Shown here piece after piece: positions 19,765-29,669 of a stretch of 64,000 bases of DNA. How positions within the stretch are numbered: the first letter of the stretch is position 1; each line of letters opens with the position of its first letter. This DNA is from Sinorhizobium fredii NGR234. Its GTDB lineage: Bacteria; Pseudomonadota; Alphaproteobacteria; Rhizobiales; Rhizobiaceae. The stretch is taken from positions 3,500,001 to 3,564,000 of the forward strand of contig NC_012587.1 in the NCBI RefSeq assembly GCF_000018545.1, written 5' to 3'. Below the pieces are notes generated by a model that saw only the letters and a program-made list of their open reading frames with translations, was not told the DNA's origin and made no database searches. The position numbers and the translations under genes are program-made.

Positions 19765-20062
19765 ATTTTCCTCCCTGCGCATTGCTGCCTGGATGACGAT
19801 GAGTGTGGGTCGAATCCACCCGGAACATCGACATGATGATTTCGAAAGTTGGAGCGGCGCGCACCGCTCTCGGCGGCACTCCCACCGCCCTTTGCACGAT
19901 TCATAGCAGGTCGAAGCTTGGCCGCAATTAGACAAAAGCACATTCGGAAGTGAAGAATTGCAATTTCGAGACAACAACGATATAGAACGCTCAATTCCCG
20001 GAAATCAGTGGTAGACTCCACGGCCCGCGACACCGGCGCGGACGGACAAAAGGACTATATCC
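19765..20062. other. Divergent promoter region acs / trcR
   Basis: A region of 298 bases with no supported gene. It contains a T/A-rich stretch around 19925-20000 that probably carries the trcR promoter. GGAGG (reverse strand, near 19772) serves acs. I see no clear inverted-repeat operator. Confidence 0.45.
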
Positions 20063-20764
20063 ATGGCTCAGCAATTGCTTATGCCCAAGGCAACGGCCGT
20101 CTGGCTCGTTGACAACACCGCACTGTCGTTCGACCAGATCGCGCAGTTTTGCAAGCTGCACCCGCTCGAAGTCAAAGCGATTGCCGACGGTGAATCGGCG
20201 CAGGGCATCAAGGGCCTCGATCCGATTGCCACCGGTCAGCTTTCGCGCGACGAGATCGCCCGCGGCGAGGCAAATATCAACCACAAGCTCAAGCTCTCCG
20301 AACCGAAGGTCCGGGTTCCGGATTCGAAGCGCAAGGGACCGCGCTACACCCCGGTTTCCAAGCGTCAGGACCGCCCGAACGCCATTCTCTGGCTGGTCCG
20401 CAACCATCCCGAATTGAAGGACGCGCAGATCTCGCGCCTGGTCGGCACGACGAAGTCGACGATTGAGCAGATTCGCGAGCGCACCCATTGGAACTCGGCC
20501 AACCTGACGCCGATGGATCCGGTCACCCTCGGACTCTGCTCGCAGATCGACCTCGACCTCGAAGTCGAGCGCGCTGCCAAGGGCCGCCCGCTGCCGACCG
20601 CAGCCGAGGTCGGCGCAACGCTCGAGTCCGCGCGGGAAACCGAGAAGCTCGACTACGGCTACGAACGCGAAGAAGAGAAGGAAATCGACGCCGATGCCGT
20701 CTTCGCCAAGCTGAAGTCGCTGAAGTCGGACCGCAAGGACGAAGACGAAGACGACAATTTCTGA
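20063..20764 (+). CDS. trcR: Cell-cycle regulator TrcR (DUF1013)
   Basis: A 233-residue DUF1013 protein, a family largely confined to alphaproteobacteria; the Caulobacter member tracks with RNA polymerase and affects cell-cycle transcription. The order is MPKATAVWLVDNTALSFDQIAQFC (10-30), a conserved GIKGLDPIATGQLSRDEI segment, then RQDRPNAILWLVRNHPELKDAQISRLVGTTKSTIEQIR (about 110-148), which looks like a helix-turn-helix. An acidic tail (KDEDEDDNF) ends it. It is monocistronic with a strong intrinsic terminator. The family assignment is certain; function is transferred from Caulobacter. Confidence 0.92.
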   Translation: MAQQLLMPKATAVWLVDNTALSFDQIAQFCKLHPLEVKAIADGESAQGIKGLDPIATGQLSRDEIARGEANINHKLKLSEPKVRVPDSKRKGPRYTPVSKRQDRPNAILWLVRNHPELKDAQISRLVGTTKSTIEQIRERTHWNSANLTPMDPVTLGLCSQIDLDLEVERAAKGRPLPTAAEVGATLESARETEKLDYGYEREEEKEIDADAVFAKLKSLKSDRKDEDEDDNF

Positions 20765-20790
20765 TCGCTTTCTCGCCGAGAGACTCAAGA

Positions 20791-20819
20791 AACCCGGATT
20801 TTGTGATCCGGGTTTTTTG
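20791..20819 (+). terminator. Intrinsic terminator of trcR
   Basis: AACCCGGAT (20791-20799) pairs with ATCCGGGTT (20806-20814) around a 6-base loop and is followed by a run of T. It lies 27 bases past the trcR stop. Confidence 0.92.
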
Positions 20820-20884
20820 TTGGCTATGTCTCACGCAAGGGACCCCGTATGCGGCGAGAGCGGACTAAGGAGGGCACCGCGAGT

Positions 20885-20940
20885 CTCCTTCGCCCCGCTT
20901 GCGAGGAGAAGGTGCCGGCATGCGGATGAGGGCCAATACG
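20885..20940. repeat. REP-like palindrome
   Basis: CTTCGCCCCGCTTGCGAGGAGAAGG followed by TGCCGGCATGCGGATGAGGG, a diverged copy of the REP-like module. It lies between the trcR terminator and the end of the ectC-like gene. Confidence 0.65.
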
Positions 20941-20945
20941 CCCTC

Positions 20946-21332
20946 TCAATAGGCCGAGCCAGACGAATCATTGAGGTTGTGGCGTTCGGTGCCCTTGAGC
21001 GGCGGATTGAAGACGCTGACGAGGATCAGGTCCTCGTCGCGGCCGCCACGCAGATAGTGCCTGTCATGCTTGTCAAGCACATAGATGTCGCCCTGGCGGA
21101 TCGGAAAGACATTGCCGTCCATGTCCTCGACCTCGCCTTCGCCGGCGATGCAATAGCAGGCTTCGAGATGGTTGCGGTATTGAAGCAGCGACACGCTGTT
21201 GGCCCGCACAACCGTGTGGCAGACGGTGAAGCCCATGCCGTCCCTTTCCGTCAGCAGGCGGTGGCTGGTTCCGCTGCCCCACTCGACGAAGTGGTCGGTC
21301 GCTTCGATATCCTGCAGGCTGCGCACGAACAT
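20946..21332 (-). CDS. Orphan ectoine-synthase-like cupin (EctC)
   Basis: A 128-residue protein with full EctC length and pattern: [10 protein letters not shown], the [11 protein letters not shown] strand, [36 protein letters not shown] and VFNPPLKG. The three iron ligands of characterised ectoine synthases correspond to Glu57, Tyr84 and His92, all present. EctC cyclises N-gamma-acetyl-diaminobutyrate to ectoine. No ectA, ectB or ask_ect gene is in the window, so it is a solitary copy; such orphans may scavenge an imported intermediate or act on another substrate. The C-terminal tail ([13 protein letters not shown]) departs from the usual REVHxEDG pattern. It is divergent from a LysR regulator. 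Confidence 0.85.
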   Translation of the reverse strand: MFVRSLQDIEATDHFVEWGSGTSHRLLTERDGMGFTVCHTVVRANSVSLLQYRNHLEACYCIAGEGEVEDMDGNVFPIRQGDIYVLDKHDRHYLRGGRDEDLILVSVFNPPLKGTERHNLNDSSGSAY

Positions 21333-21470
21333 GGCGTTTTCCTCGTGTAAGAAAATTTGACACTTGCCGCGATGCGGCGCCCGGCCGATCGCGATGCATT
21401 CCGTTATTCGCTTGATTTCTGCTCCTTACAAACGATGATTCCTCACCGGATAGTTGAGGAGAATTTACAT

Positions 21471-22346
21471 ATGATGCCCCCCTTGGGCGCCCTGCGGGTC
21501 TTCGAAGCCGCCGCCCGCCTTGCGAGCTTTTCCCGCGCCGCCGACGAATTGCACGTCACCCACGCCGCCGTCAGTCATCAGATCCGGCAACTGGAGGAAT
21601 GGTTCGGCCGACCGCTGTTCCGGCGCGAAAAGCGCGGCGTTCGCCTTGCACCGGAAGCCGAACGGCTCGCCGAGGCCCTTTCGGCCAGCTTCGAGCGCAT
21701 CGCCGCCGAAGTGGAATCCCTGAGGCTTCGGGCGAAATCGGAAATCACCGTCGCCTGCATTCCCTCGATCGCCACCCGCTGGCTGATCCCGGCGCTCGGC
21801 GATTTCCTTGCAAGCCAGACCGATGTCACGGTCAAGGTGGTCTACGCCATGGCAGCGCAGCGTCTGCGCGAAACCGGCTGCGACGTGCTGATCACGCTTG
21901 GCGCCGATCTGTCTGACGGAGTCCTCTGCGAGCGGCTCTTTTCACGCGTCAACCGGCCGGTCGCCAGCCCGCGCTACCTGGAGCGCAAGGGTCGGCTCGA
22001 CGACGCTGAACGCATCGCCCACGCGGACCTTTTGCACGATGAGACGACGGCCCATTGGCAAACCTGGTTCGCCAGGGCCGGGCTGCAAACGACCGCAGCG
22101 AGGGGCCCGGTCTTTCAGGACTTCAACCTGCTCGCCACCGCCGCGATCGCCGGCCACGGCGTGGCGCTCTGTCCGGTGGAAGTATGCCGACGGGAGATCG
22201 AAAACGGCGACCTGATTGTGCTCTCGGATCTATCCGTTCTCGAGCAGGAGAGCTATTTCCTGATCAGCAAATCGTCGCGGCACAAGGCGGTGTCCGCCTT
22301 CTGTGCATGGTTCAAGGGAGTGGTGGACCCGGCATCGGAATTGTAG
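21471..22346 (+). CDS. LysR-family transcriptional regulator (GcvA-like)
   Basis: About 292 residues from ATG 21471, chosen because GAGGAGAA (21456-21463) lies just upstream; a longer reading from 21357 would put non-conserved sequence in front. The N-terminal winged helix is ALRVFEAAARLASFSRAADELHVTHAAVSHQIRQLEEWFG (about 6-45), the GcvA/AmpR subgroup signature. The substrate-binding domain shows IPSIATRWLIPALGDF and GHGVALCPVEV. It is divergent from the ectC-like gene with a 138-base shared spacer, so it probably controls that gene; the inducer is unknown. Confidence 0.9.
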   Translation: MMPPLGALRVFEAAARLASFSRAADELHVTHAAVSHQIRQLEEWFGRPLFRREKRGVRLAPEAERLAEALSASFERIAAEVESLRLRAKSEITVACIPSIATRWLIPALGDFLASQTDVTVKVVYAMAAQRLRETGCDVLITLGADLSDGVLCERLFSRVNRPVASPRYLERKGRLDDAERIAHADLLHDETTAHWQTWFARAGLQTTAARGPVFQDFNLLATAAIAGHGVALCPVEVCRREIENGDLIVLSDLSVLEQESYFLISKSSRHKAVSAFCAWFKGVVDPASEL

Positions 22347-22382
22347 ATTGTCGCAACGTCTGCAAGTTCGCCAAAGCGGACC

Positions 22383-24290
22383 TCAGACACCAATCCCCCG
22401 GGCATGCAACGCCTCGGTGATCTCGTCGAGGATCGCCGGATCGTCGATCGTCGCCGGGATCTTCCAGGGCTGGCGGTCGGCGATCTTCTGGATCGTCGCG
22501 CGCAGGATCTTGCCGGACCGGGTCTTCGGCAGGCGCTTGACGCAGATCGCCGTTCGGAAGGCGGCGACGGGACCGATACGCTCGCGGACGAGGGCGACGA
22601 CCTCCTTCTCGATCTCCAATGTTTCCCGTGAAACATTCGAATTGATTACCAGGAAGCCGGCAGGAATTTGCCCCTTCAAGGGATCGGCGATGCCGATCAC
22701 GGCGCATTCGGCGACGTCCGGATGGCTGGCGCAGACCTCCTCCATCGCCCCGGTCGAAAGCCGATGGCCGGCGACGTTGATGATGTCGTCTGTGCGGGCC
22801 ATGATGAAGACATAGCCGTCCTCGTCGATATAGCCGGCATCGGCCGTCTTGTAGTAGCCGGGATATTCCTCCAGATAGGCCGCCCGAAACCGATCGTCGG
22901 CCTTCCACAGCGTCGGCAGGCAGCCGGGCGGCAGCGGCAGCTTGACCACCACGTTGCCGAGCGTGCCGGCTTCGACCGGATGGCCGGCATCGTCGAGGAC
23001 CTGGACGTCGTAGCCGGGAAGGGGGACGGCGGGCGATCCGTATTTGACCGGCAGCAGGCCGAGGCCAAGCGGATTTCCGGCGACCGGCCAGCCGGTCTCC
23101 GTCTGCCACCAATGATCGATGACCGGCACGCCGAGCGCCCGCTCGGCCCAGCGGATCGTGTCCGGATCGGCGCGTTCGCCGGCGAGATAGAGGGCGCGGA
23201 AGCGCGACAGGTCATAGCGTGCCACATGGGAGGCTTCCGGATCCTCCTTGCGGATCGCCCTGAGCGCCGTTGGGGCGGTGAACACCACGGCGACGCCGTG
23301 CTCTGCGATGATGCGCCAATAGGTGCCGGGATCGGGGGTGCCGACCGGCTTGCCTTCGAAGAGGATCGAGGTGCTGCCGTTGAGAAGCGGCCCGTAGACG
23401 ATGTAGGAATGCCCGACGACCCAGCCGATGTCGGATGCCGCCCAGAAGACCTCGCCGGGCTGGACGCCGAAGAAATTCTCCATCGACCATTTCAGCGCGA
23501 CCATGTGGCCGCCATTGTCGCGGACGACGCCCTTCGGCTGGCCGGTGGTGCCGGAGGTATAGAGGACGTAGAGCGGATCGGTGGAAGCGACTTCCGCACA
23601 GGGGGCTTCCTCGCCGGCTCGTTTTGCGGCGGCAAGCGCGGCGGCGAAATCGATATCGCGGTCGGGCACCAGGCCGGCGGCCAGCATGTCACGCTGGAAG
23701 ATCAGGCAATGGGCCGGCTTGTTGCCGGCGATCTCGATCGCCTGATCGAGCAGCGGCTTGTAGGCGACGGTGCGGCCCGGTTCCAACCCGCAGCTTGCCG
23801 AGACGACGAGCTTGGCCTGACAATCGTCGATGCGGACGGCGAGCTCGTTGGCGGCGAAGCCGCCGAAGACGACCGAATGCACCGCGCCGATCCGCGCCGC
23901 CGCCAGCATGGCGATCGCCGCCTGAGGGATCATCGGCATATAGATGATGATCCGGTCGCCCTTACCGATGCCGAGCTTGCCATAGACCGCAGCCATCGCC
24001 TTCACGTCGTCAAGCAGCGCCGCATAGGAGATCTTTTCGATTCTGCCGGTGACGGGGCTGTCGTAAATGAATGCCGTCTGCTCGCCACGGCCAGCCTCGA
24101 CATGGCGGTCGAGGCAGTTGTAACAGCTGTTCGTGACGCCATCCGGAAACCAGTGCCCGTAGGTTCCGCGCTCGGCGTCGAAGATCAGCCGCGGCTTTTC
24201 GAACCAGTCGATCGCCTCTGCGGCCTCGGACCAGAAGCTTGCCGGATCGGCTTTCCATGCGGCATACACTTCGGAATAGCGGCTCGCCAT
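22383..24290 (-). CDS. prpE: Propionyl-CoA synthetase (PrpE-like)
   Basis: AMP-forming acyl-CoA synthetase of 635 residues, most like propionate-CoA ligases: N-terminal YSEVYAAWKADPASFW, CYNCLDRHVEAGRGEQ, YTSGTTGQPKGVVRDNGGH, WWQTETGWP and the C-terminal TRSGKILRATI lysine motif. The DNGGH after the P-loop separates it from the acetyl enzyme at 17.8 kb. No methylcitrate-cycle genes are nearby. The coding sequence contains a parS-like site at 22620-22635, read as V-S-R-E-T. It is preceded by yggS on the same strand with a 135-base gap. Propionate preference is inferred from family resemblance. Confidence 0.87.
   Translation of the reverse strand: MASRYSEVYAAWKADPASFWSEAAEAIDWFEKPRLIFDAERGTYGHWFPDGVTNSCYNCLDRHVEAGRGEQTAFIYDSPVTGRIEKISYAALLDDVKAMAAVYGKLGIGKGDRIIIYMPMIPQAAIAMLAAARIGAVHSVVFGGFAANELAVRIDDCQAKLVVSASCGLEPGRTVAYKPLLDQAIEIAGNKPAHCLIFQRDMLAAGLVPDRDIDFAAALAAAKRAGEEAPCAEVASTDPLYVLYTSGTTGQPKGVVRDNGGHMVALKWSMENFFGVQPGEVFWAASDIGWVVGHSYIVYGPLLNGSTSILFEGKPVGTPDPGTYWRIIAEHGVAVVFTAPTALRAIRKEDPEASHVARYDLSRFRALYLAGERADPDTIRWAERALGVPVIDHWWQTETGWPVAGNPLGLGLLPVKYGSPAVPLPGYDVQVLDDAGHPVEAGTLGNVVVKLPLPPGCLPTLWKADDRFRAAYLEEYPGYYKTADAGYIDEDGYVFIMARTDDIINVAGHRLSTGAMEEVCASHPDVAECAVIGIADPLKGQIPAGFLVINSNVSRETLEIEKEVVALVRERIGPVAAFRTAICVKRLPKTRSGKILRATIQKIADRQPWKIPATIDDPAILDEITEALHARGIGV
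22620..22635. promoter_or_regulatory. parS-like site inside prpE
   Basis: TGTTTCCCGTGAAACA matches the parS consensus at 15 of 16 positions; the single mismatch breaks the central CACGTG to CCCGTG. In the prpE frame it encodes V-S-R-E-T. It is about 7 kb from parB. Confidence 0.6.
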
Positions 24291-24425
24291 TTCCGTTCTC
24301 CTCCACTGACCTATCCGGACTGTTCAGCCCGGCTCCTCGGTTCTGAGGATAGGCCTGTGGAGGGAAAGATGAACCCCGACGAAAGAGTAATGGGCGGAAA
24401 CAGCAGCTTTTCGCGCGCCTGCCGT

Positions 24426-25085
24426 TCAGCGCGCGCCGAAAATTGCCGACCCGACCCGAACGCTGGTGGCGCCGAATCCGATGGCCGTTTCGAAATCGCC
24501 GGACATGCCCATCGACAGCCTGTTAAGGCCACACTTCGCCGCGAGCTTTGCCAGCAGCGCGAAATGCGGGCCGGGATTCTCATCGAGAGGGGGAATGCAC
24601 ATCAACCCCTCGATATCGAGGCCAAGCTCCAGGCGGCAGAGATCGACGAAGGCAAGGGTGTCTTGCGGCGCAATCCCGGCCTTCTGCGCTTCGAGGCCGG
24701 TATTGACCTGCACGTAGAGGCGGGGCTTGCGGCCCTGGCGCTTGATCTCGGCGGCGACGGTGCGGGCGACCTTCTCCCGATCGATCGTTTCGATGACGTC
24801 GAAGAGCGCGACGGCGTCGGCCGTCTTGTTGGACTGCAGCGGACCGATCAGGTGCAGCTCGAGGCCGGCAGTCTCGCGCTTCAGCTCCGGCCATTTGGCT
24901 TGCGCTTCCTGGACGCGATTTTCCCCGAAGACCCGCTGGCCGGCGGCAATCGCCGGCCGGATCGCCTCGGCATCGAAGGTCTTCGAGACGGCGACGAGGG
25001 TGACGCCGCCTTGAGCCCGGTCCGCCGCCGCTTCGCTGGCACGAATCCGGCTCATTACGTCGTTCAGCCGTTCCTGGACTTCCAT
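24426..25085 (-). CDS. PLP homeostasis protein, YggS/PROSC family
   Basis: A 219-residue single-domain alanine-racemase-like TIM barrel that binds pyridoxal phosphate and buffers B6 and amino-acid pools. The PLP lysine is Lys35 in LVAVSKTF. Further family segments are FGENRVQEAQAKWP, LHLIGPLQSNK, VNTGLEAQKAGI, GLMCIPPL and RLSMGMSGDFETAI with GSAIFGAR at the C terminus. It is divergent from leuS and may be co-transcribed with prpE downstream, though the gap (135 bases) is large. Confidence 0.93.
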   Translation of the reverse strand: MEVQERLNDVMSRIRASEAAADRAQGGVTLVAVSKTFDAEAIRPAIAAGQRVFGENRVQEAQAKWPELKRETAGLELHLIGPLQSNKTADAVALFDVIETIDREKVARTVAAEIKRQGRKPRLYVQVNTGLEAQKAGIAPQDTLAFVDLCRLELGLDIEGLMCIPPLDENPGPHFALLAKLAAKCGLNRLSMGMSGDFETAIGFGATSVRVGSAIFGAR

Positions 25086-25297
25086 TCTGCGCTCCTTGCG
25101 GTGTCGAGACCCGTTAAGCGATTATTGAAACTTGCATGGCTTGCCAAGCCCGTCAAAGCCGGCGGCCGCCAAATAGGCCAAAGTACAGCGCTCCGGCCTT
25201 CAAAACTTGACGGTCAGGCGGTTTCGTGATGAAGGTCAGGCCAGCGATCACGAGGGCGCTTTGAGCCCCGCAAAATTTCCGGAACATCGACAAAGAC

Positions 25298-27928
25298 ATG
25301 GCTACCGAACGATACAATCCGCGCGATACCGAACCGCGCTGGCAGCAGGAATGGGACGCACGCAAGGTTTTCGAGACGGAGAACGACGATCCGCGCGAAA
25401 AATACTATGTGCTCGAGATGTTCCCGTATCCGTCCGGTCGGATCCACATGGGCCATGTGCGCAACTACACGATGGGCGACGTCGTTGCCCGCTACAAGCG
25501 GGCCCGCGGTTTCAACGTGCTGCATCCGATGGGTTGGGATGCCTTCGGCATGCCGGCCGAGAACGCCGCCATGGAGCGCGGCGTGCATCCGGCCGGCTGG
25601 ACCTACCAGAACATCGCCGCGATGAAGGCGCAGCTCAAGGTCATGGGGCTGTCGCTCGACTGGAGCCGCGAATTCGCCACCTGTGATCCGGCCTATTACC
25701 AGCGCCAGCAGTACCTGTTCCTGGATTTCCTGGAAAAAGGCCTGGTCTATCGCCGGCAATCGAAAGTCAATTGGGACCCGGTCGACAACACCGTGCTCGC
25801 CAATGAGCAGGTGATCGACGGTCGTGGCTGGCGCTCCGGCGCGCTGGTCGAGCAGCGCGAGCTGACCCAGTGGTTCTTCCGTATCACCGATTTCAGCCAG
25901 GACCTGCTCGACGCCCTCGACGGCCTGGAGCAGTGGCCGGAAAAAGTGCGGCTGATGCAGAAGAACTGGATCGGCCGCTCCGAGGGCCTGGCTCTCCGCT
26001 GGGCACTCGATCCGGCGACGGTTCCGGGCGAGACGAAGGAACTGACGGTCTACACGACGCGGCCGGACACGCTGTTCGGCGCCTCCTTCCTGGCGATTTC
26101 CGCCGACCACCCGCTCGCCAGGGAAGCCGCCGCCAAGGATGCGGCGATCGACGCCTTCTGCGAGGAGTGCCGGCGCGCCGGCACCTCGCTCGCCGCTCTC
26201 GAGACGGCCGAGAAGAAGGGCATCGATACCGGTATTCGCGCCCGGCACCCCTTCGACCCGGAGTGGGAACTGCCCGTCTATGTCGCCAATTTCGTGCTGA
26301 TGGACTATGGCACGGGCGCTATTTTCGGCTGCCCGTCCGGCGACCAGCGCGATCTGGATTTCGCCCGGAAATACGGCCTGTCGGTCGTGCCGGTCGTCAT
26401 GCCGAAGGATGCCGATGCCGCGACCTTCACGATCGAGGACGAGGCCTATGGCGGCGATGGCGTGATGATCAATTCGCGCTTTCTCGACGGGCTTTCGACG
26501 GAAGAAGCCTTCGAGGCTGTCGCCTCGAAGCTCGAGCAGGAAACGCTGGACGGCGCGCCGCGGGCCGAGCGCAAGGTGAATTTCCGCCTGCGCGACTGGG
26601 GCATCTCCCGGCAGCGCTACTGGGGCTGCCCGATCCCGGTCATCCATTGCGAGGATTGCGGCGTCGTGCCGGTGCCGAAGGCCGACCTGCCGGTGACGCT
26701 GCCGCCCGACGTCACTTTCGACAAGCCCGGCAATCCGCTCGACCGGCACCCGACCTGGCGGCACGTCGCCTGCCCGCAATGCGGCAAGGACGCGCGCCGG
26801 GAAACCGACACGATGGACACCTTCGTCGATTCCTCCTGGTATTATGCGCGTTTCACCGCACCTTGGGAGGACAAGCCGACCGATCCCAAGGCCGCCAACC
26901 ACTGGCTGCCGGTGGACCAGTATATCGGCGGCATCGAGCACGCGATCCTGCACCTGCTCTATTCGCGATTCTTCACCCGGGCGATGAAGGCGACCGGCCA
27001 TGTGGCGATGGACGAACCCTTCAAGGGGCTGTTCACGCAAGGCATGGTCGTGCACGAGACCTATAGCCGCGGCGAAGGCGCGCAGCGCGAATGGGTCACG
27101 CCGGCGGAAATCCGCATCGACGAGATCGACGGCCGCCGCCGCGCCGTGCTGATCGAGACCGGCGAGGAAGTCGCCATCGGCTCGATCGAGAAGATGTCGA
27201 AGTCGAAGAAGAACGTCGTCGACCCGGATGACATCATCGGCTCCTACGGCGCCGACACGGCACGCTTCTTCGTGCTGTCGGATTCGCCTCCGGATCGTGA
27301 TGTCATCTGGTCCGAGGCCGGCGTCGAGGGCGCACACCGCTTTGTCCAGCGTGTCTGGCGGCTGGTCGGCGAGGCCGCGGAAAGCTTGCGCGGCGCAAAA
27401 GCTTCGCCGGCTAAGGAAGGGGAAGGCCTGGCGATCTCGCAGGCCGCCCACCGCACCTTGCGCGCCGTCGAGGCCGACTACGACAAGCTTGCCTTCAACA
27501 AGGCCGTGGCGCGCATCTACGAACTGGTCAACGTGCTTGCCGCGCCGCTCACCCAGGTGGCCGCGGGCAAGGCCGACCAGGCAGTCACCGCAGCCGTCAA
27601 GGATGCCACGACGATCCTGATCGACCTGATCGCGCCGATGATGCCGCATCTCGCCGAGGAATGCTGGCGCGAGATCGGCGGCGAAGGGTTGATCGCCGAG
27701 AGACCCTGGCCGACCTTCGACCCGGCGCTCGTCGTCGAGAACGAAATCACCTTGCCGGTGCAGATCAACGGCAAGAAACGCGCCGATTTGACAATCGCGC
27801 GCGACGCAGATCAGAGTGCGATTGAAAGCGCCGTCCTCGCGCTTGACGCCGTCAAAGCGGCGCTGAACGGCGCTAGCCCGAGAAAAATCATCGTCGTGCC
27901 CCAAAGGATCGTCAATGTCGTTGTCTGA
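25298..27928 (+). CDS. leuS: Leucyl-tRNA synthetase
   Basis: Charges tRNA-Leu. The 876-residue class Ia synthetase has the HIGH motif as HMGH (50-53, in [14 protein letters not shown]), a CP1 editing domain (about 220-420, with TTRPDTLFG and the [18 protein letters not shown] motif), a zinc-like [10 protein letters not shown] plus [25 protein letters not shown], and KMSKSKKN (about 631-638). The anticodon-binding and C-terminal domains are complete. It is first in a leuS-lptE-holA operon; its last 14 bases overlap lptE. The Shine-Dalgarno before ATG 25298 is weak. Confidence 0.98.
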   Translation: MATERYNPRDTEPRWQQEWDARKVFETENDDPREKYYVLEMFPYPSGRIHMGHVRNYTMGDVVARYKRARGFNVLHPMGWDAFGMPAENAAMERGVHPAGWTYQNIAAMKAQLKVMGLSLDWSREFATCDPAYYQRQQYLFLDFLEKGLVYRRQSKVNWDPVDNTVLANEQVIDGRGWRSGALVEQRELTQWFFRITDFSQDLLDALDGLEQWPEKVRLMQKNWIGRSEGLALRWALDPATVPGETKELTVYTTRPDTLFGASFLAISADHPLAREAAAKDAAIDAFCEECRRAGTSLAALETAEKKGIDTGIRARHPFDPEWELPVYVANFVLMDYGTGAIFGCPSGDQRDLDFARKYGLSVVPVVMPKDADAATFTIEDEAYGGDGVMINSRFLDGLSTEEAFEAVASKLEQETLDGAPRAERKVNFRLRDWGISRQRYWGCPIPVIHCEDCGVVPVPKADLPVTLPPDVTFDKPGNPLDRHPTWRHVACPQCGKDARRETDTMDTFVDSSWYYARFTAPWEDKPTDPKAANHWLPVDQYIGGIEHAILHLLYSRFFTRAMKATGHVAMDEPFKGLFTQGMVVHETYSRGEGAQREWVTPAEIRIDEIDGRRRAVLIETGEEVAIGSIEKMSKSKKNVVDPDDIIGSYGADTARFFVLSDSPPDRDVIWSEAGVEGAHRFVQRVWRLVGEAAESLRGAKASPAKEGEGLAISQAAHRTLRAVEADYDKLAFNKAVARIYELVNVLAAPLTQVAAGKADQAVTAAVKDATTILIDLIAPMMPHLAEECWREIGGEGLIAERPWPTFDPALVVENEITLPVQINGKKRADLTIARDADQSAIESAVLALDAVKAALNGASPRKIIVVPQRIVNVVV

Positions 27929-28445
27929 GAAAGCTGGCCTTCGTCTCCGGTCCTTTGGCGTGCTTGCCGGCACATTGCTGCTGACGGCGCTGGCCGGCTG
28001 CCAGGTCCGGCCGCTCTATTCCGATGGTCCGACCGGCGCAACCTCTGCGGCGCTTGGCTCCGTCGAGATCTCGGAAGCGGACGATCGCGTCGAGCAGGAA
28101 GTGCGCAATGCCTTGATCTTCCTGGCATCCGGCGGCCAGGGCGAGCCCGTCAACCCGCAATACCATCTCGCCCTCGACGTTTCGCACCGGACGATGGGTG
28201 TGCTTTACGACGATGCCGAGGATCGGGCAGCCGCCGGCCGCATCGTCGTAAAGGCGGATTACAATCTGACGCGGACGGCGACCGGCGAGACGGTGAAGGC
28301 GGGCTATCGCTCGGCAGTCGCCCTGGCCGACTTCCCGGAACAGGAATTCGCCAAGGTTCGGGCCGTGCGTGACGCCGAGAATCGCGCCGCCAAGGAGCTG
28401 GCGGAGCTGATCCGGGCCGATATCGCCGCCGCCCTCGGCCGCTGA
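27915..28445 (+). CDS. lptE: LPS-assembly lipoprotein LptE
   Basis: Outer-membrane lipoprotein that partners LptD to insert lipopolysaccharide. The 176-residue protein has a lipoprotein signal peptide ([18 protein letters not shown]) with lipobox LAGC and lipidated Cys29, followed by VRPLYS as in alphaproteobacterial LptE (LptE/RlpB-like). Its start overlaps the leuS end by 14 bases, and holA follows after 13 bases. Sequence conservation in this family is low, so the call leans on the invariant leuS-lptE-holA order. Confidence 0.85.
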   Translation: MSLSEKAGLRLRSFGVLAGTLLLTALAGCQVRPLYSDGPTGATSAALGSVEISEADDRVEQEVRNALIFLASGGQGEPVNPQYHLALDVSHRTMGVLYDDAEDRAAAGRIVVKADYNLTRTATGETVKAGYRSAVALADFPEQEFAKVRAVRDAENRAAKELAELIRADIAAALGR

Positions 28446-28458
28446 CGCCGGTAGTCGG

Positions 28459-29490
28459 ATGAGCGAGGTCAAGTCGCACGAATTCGACGGCTTCCTGAAT
28501 AGAGGTGCCTCGAACTACCGTCTTTTCCTGCTCTACGGTCCTGATCGCGGCCTCGTTTCGGAGCGCGCCGCGCAGCTTGCCGCCGGCTGCGGCGTCGCTC
28601 TCGACGACCCCTTTGCCTTGGTCAAGCTTGATGCCTCGGAGCTGCAGCAGGCCGGCCGGGTGCTTGACGAGGTCAACGCCATTGGCCTCTTCGGCGGCGA
28701 AAAGCTCGTCTGGATCCGCGGTGCTGCGAGCGAGAAGGCGATCGCCGAGGCCTTGCAGATCCTCGCCGATACACCGCCAACCGGCAGCACGCTTATCATC
28801 GAGGCGGGCGATCTCAAGAAGGGGGCCGCGCTCCGGAAGATCGGCGAAACGTCGCGCGCCGTCGCCTCGATCGCCTGCTACAGCGACGACGCCCGCAGCC
28901 TGCAGGCCTTGATCGACAAGGAGCTCGCAGAGGCCGGTTTGCGTATAGGCCCAGCGGCCCGCGAGCGTCTTCTCGAAGCGCTTGGCGGCGACCGGATGGC
29001 GTCACGCAACGAGCTCAGAAAGCTGGCGCTCTATTGCCGCGGCAAGGATATGATCGACGAGGAGGACGTGCTTGCGATCGTCGGCGACGCCAGCGCCATC
29101 TCCGTCGACGACGCGGTCGATGCAGTGCTCAAGGGCGACGTCGATGCCCTGCTGCACGCCATGAAGAAGATCACCAGCTCGAAGACGCCGCCCTTCCTTG
29201 TGCTCCAGGCCTGTCTGAGGCAGTTCCAGCAGCTGGATGTGATGCGCGCCGAAATGGACACCAGCCGCCAGCCGGCGAACCAAGTGGTCGCAAGCCTCGG
29301 CCGCGGCCTGCATTTCCGCCGCAAGCCGATCGTCGAGGCGGCGCTCAAGCACTGGACGGCCCCGGCGATCCGGCGCGAACTGAGCCGGCTCCAGGCCACG
29401 ATATACCAGAGCCGGGCCCGCCAGAGCCTGGAAGACAGTCTGGTGCTGCAAAACCTGCTAGCGATCGCGATTCAGTCGGCAAGGCGCTGA
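28459..29490 (+). CDS. holA: DNA polymerase III delta subunit
   Basis: Clamp-loader delta subunit that opens the beta clamp. The 343-residue protein has N-terminal YRLFLLYGPDRGLVSERAAQL (about 20-40, a degenerate AAA+ nucleotide site), an ARSLQALIDKEL segment, GDRMASRNELRKLALYCRGKDMIDEEDVLAIVGDAS (about 178-213) and the C-terminal collar helices (RQFQQLDVMRAEMD; QSRARQSLEDSLVLQNLLAIA). It is the last gene of the leuS-lptE-holA operon, converging on parB with a large palindromic repeat between. Confidence 0.94.
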   Translation: MSEVKSHEFDGFLNRGASNYRLFLLYGPDRGLVSERAAQLAAGCGVALDDPFALVKLDASELQQAGRVLDEVNAIGLFGGEKLVWIRGAASEKAIAEALQILADTPPTGSTLIIEAGDLKKGAALRKIGETSRAVASIACYSDDARSLQALIDKELAEAGLRIGPAARERLLEALGGDRMASRNELRKLALYCRGKDMIDEEDVLAIVGDASAISVDDAVDAVLKGDVDALLHAMKKITSSKTPPFLVLQACLRQFQQLDVMRAEMDTSRQPANQVVASLGRGLHFRRKPIVEAALKHWTAPAIRRELSRLQATIYQSRARQSLEDSLVLQNLLAIAIQSARR

Positions 29491-29553
29491 GTGCGCGGCG
29501 GATGCGCGAAGCGCGCCGGCCAGTTAAATGGCTGCCTCCTGCATATTCGTCGC

Positions 29554-29663
29554 CCGTCATCCTCGGGCTTGACCCGAGGATCCAAGCACAAGCACTCGGG
29601 AGCGTGTTGCATTCAGCGTGTAGGGACGTTTCCGGGATCCTCGGGTCAAGCCCGAGGATGACG
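29554..29663. repeat. Large inverted-repeat element (copy 2)
   Basis: The arms CCCGTCATCCTCGGGCTTGA (plus CCCGAGGATCC; 29554-29583) and GGATCCTCGGGTCAAGCCCG (plus AGGATGACG; about 29635-29663) match those of the element at 10956-11090, with a shorter, different middle of about 50 bases. It again sits between convergent genes (holA and parB), where it could act as a bidirectional terminator or mRNA end. Confidence 0.85.
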
Positions 29664-29669
29664 ACACAT

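Noticed and set aside
17581..19836. A 751-codon plus-strand open frame across acs, including a REP-like block at its start
   Set aside because: Runs through an intergenic repeat and then antisense to acs; no protein family resemblance.
22668..25229. An 853-codon plus-strand frame across prpE and yggS
   Set aside because: Antisense to two well-supported genes and crosses their spacer; shadow frame.
25214..27973. A 919-codon open frame opposite leuS
   Set aside because: Same reason: antisense shadow of a certain gene, no recognisable domain.
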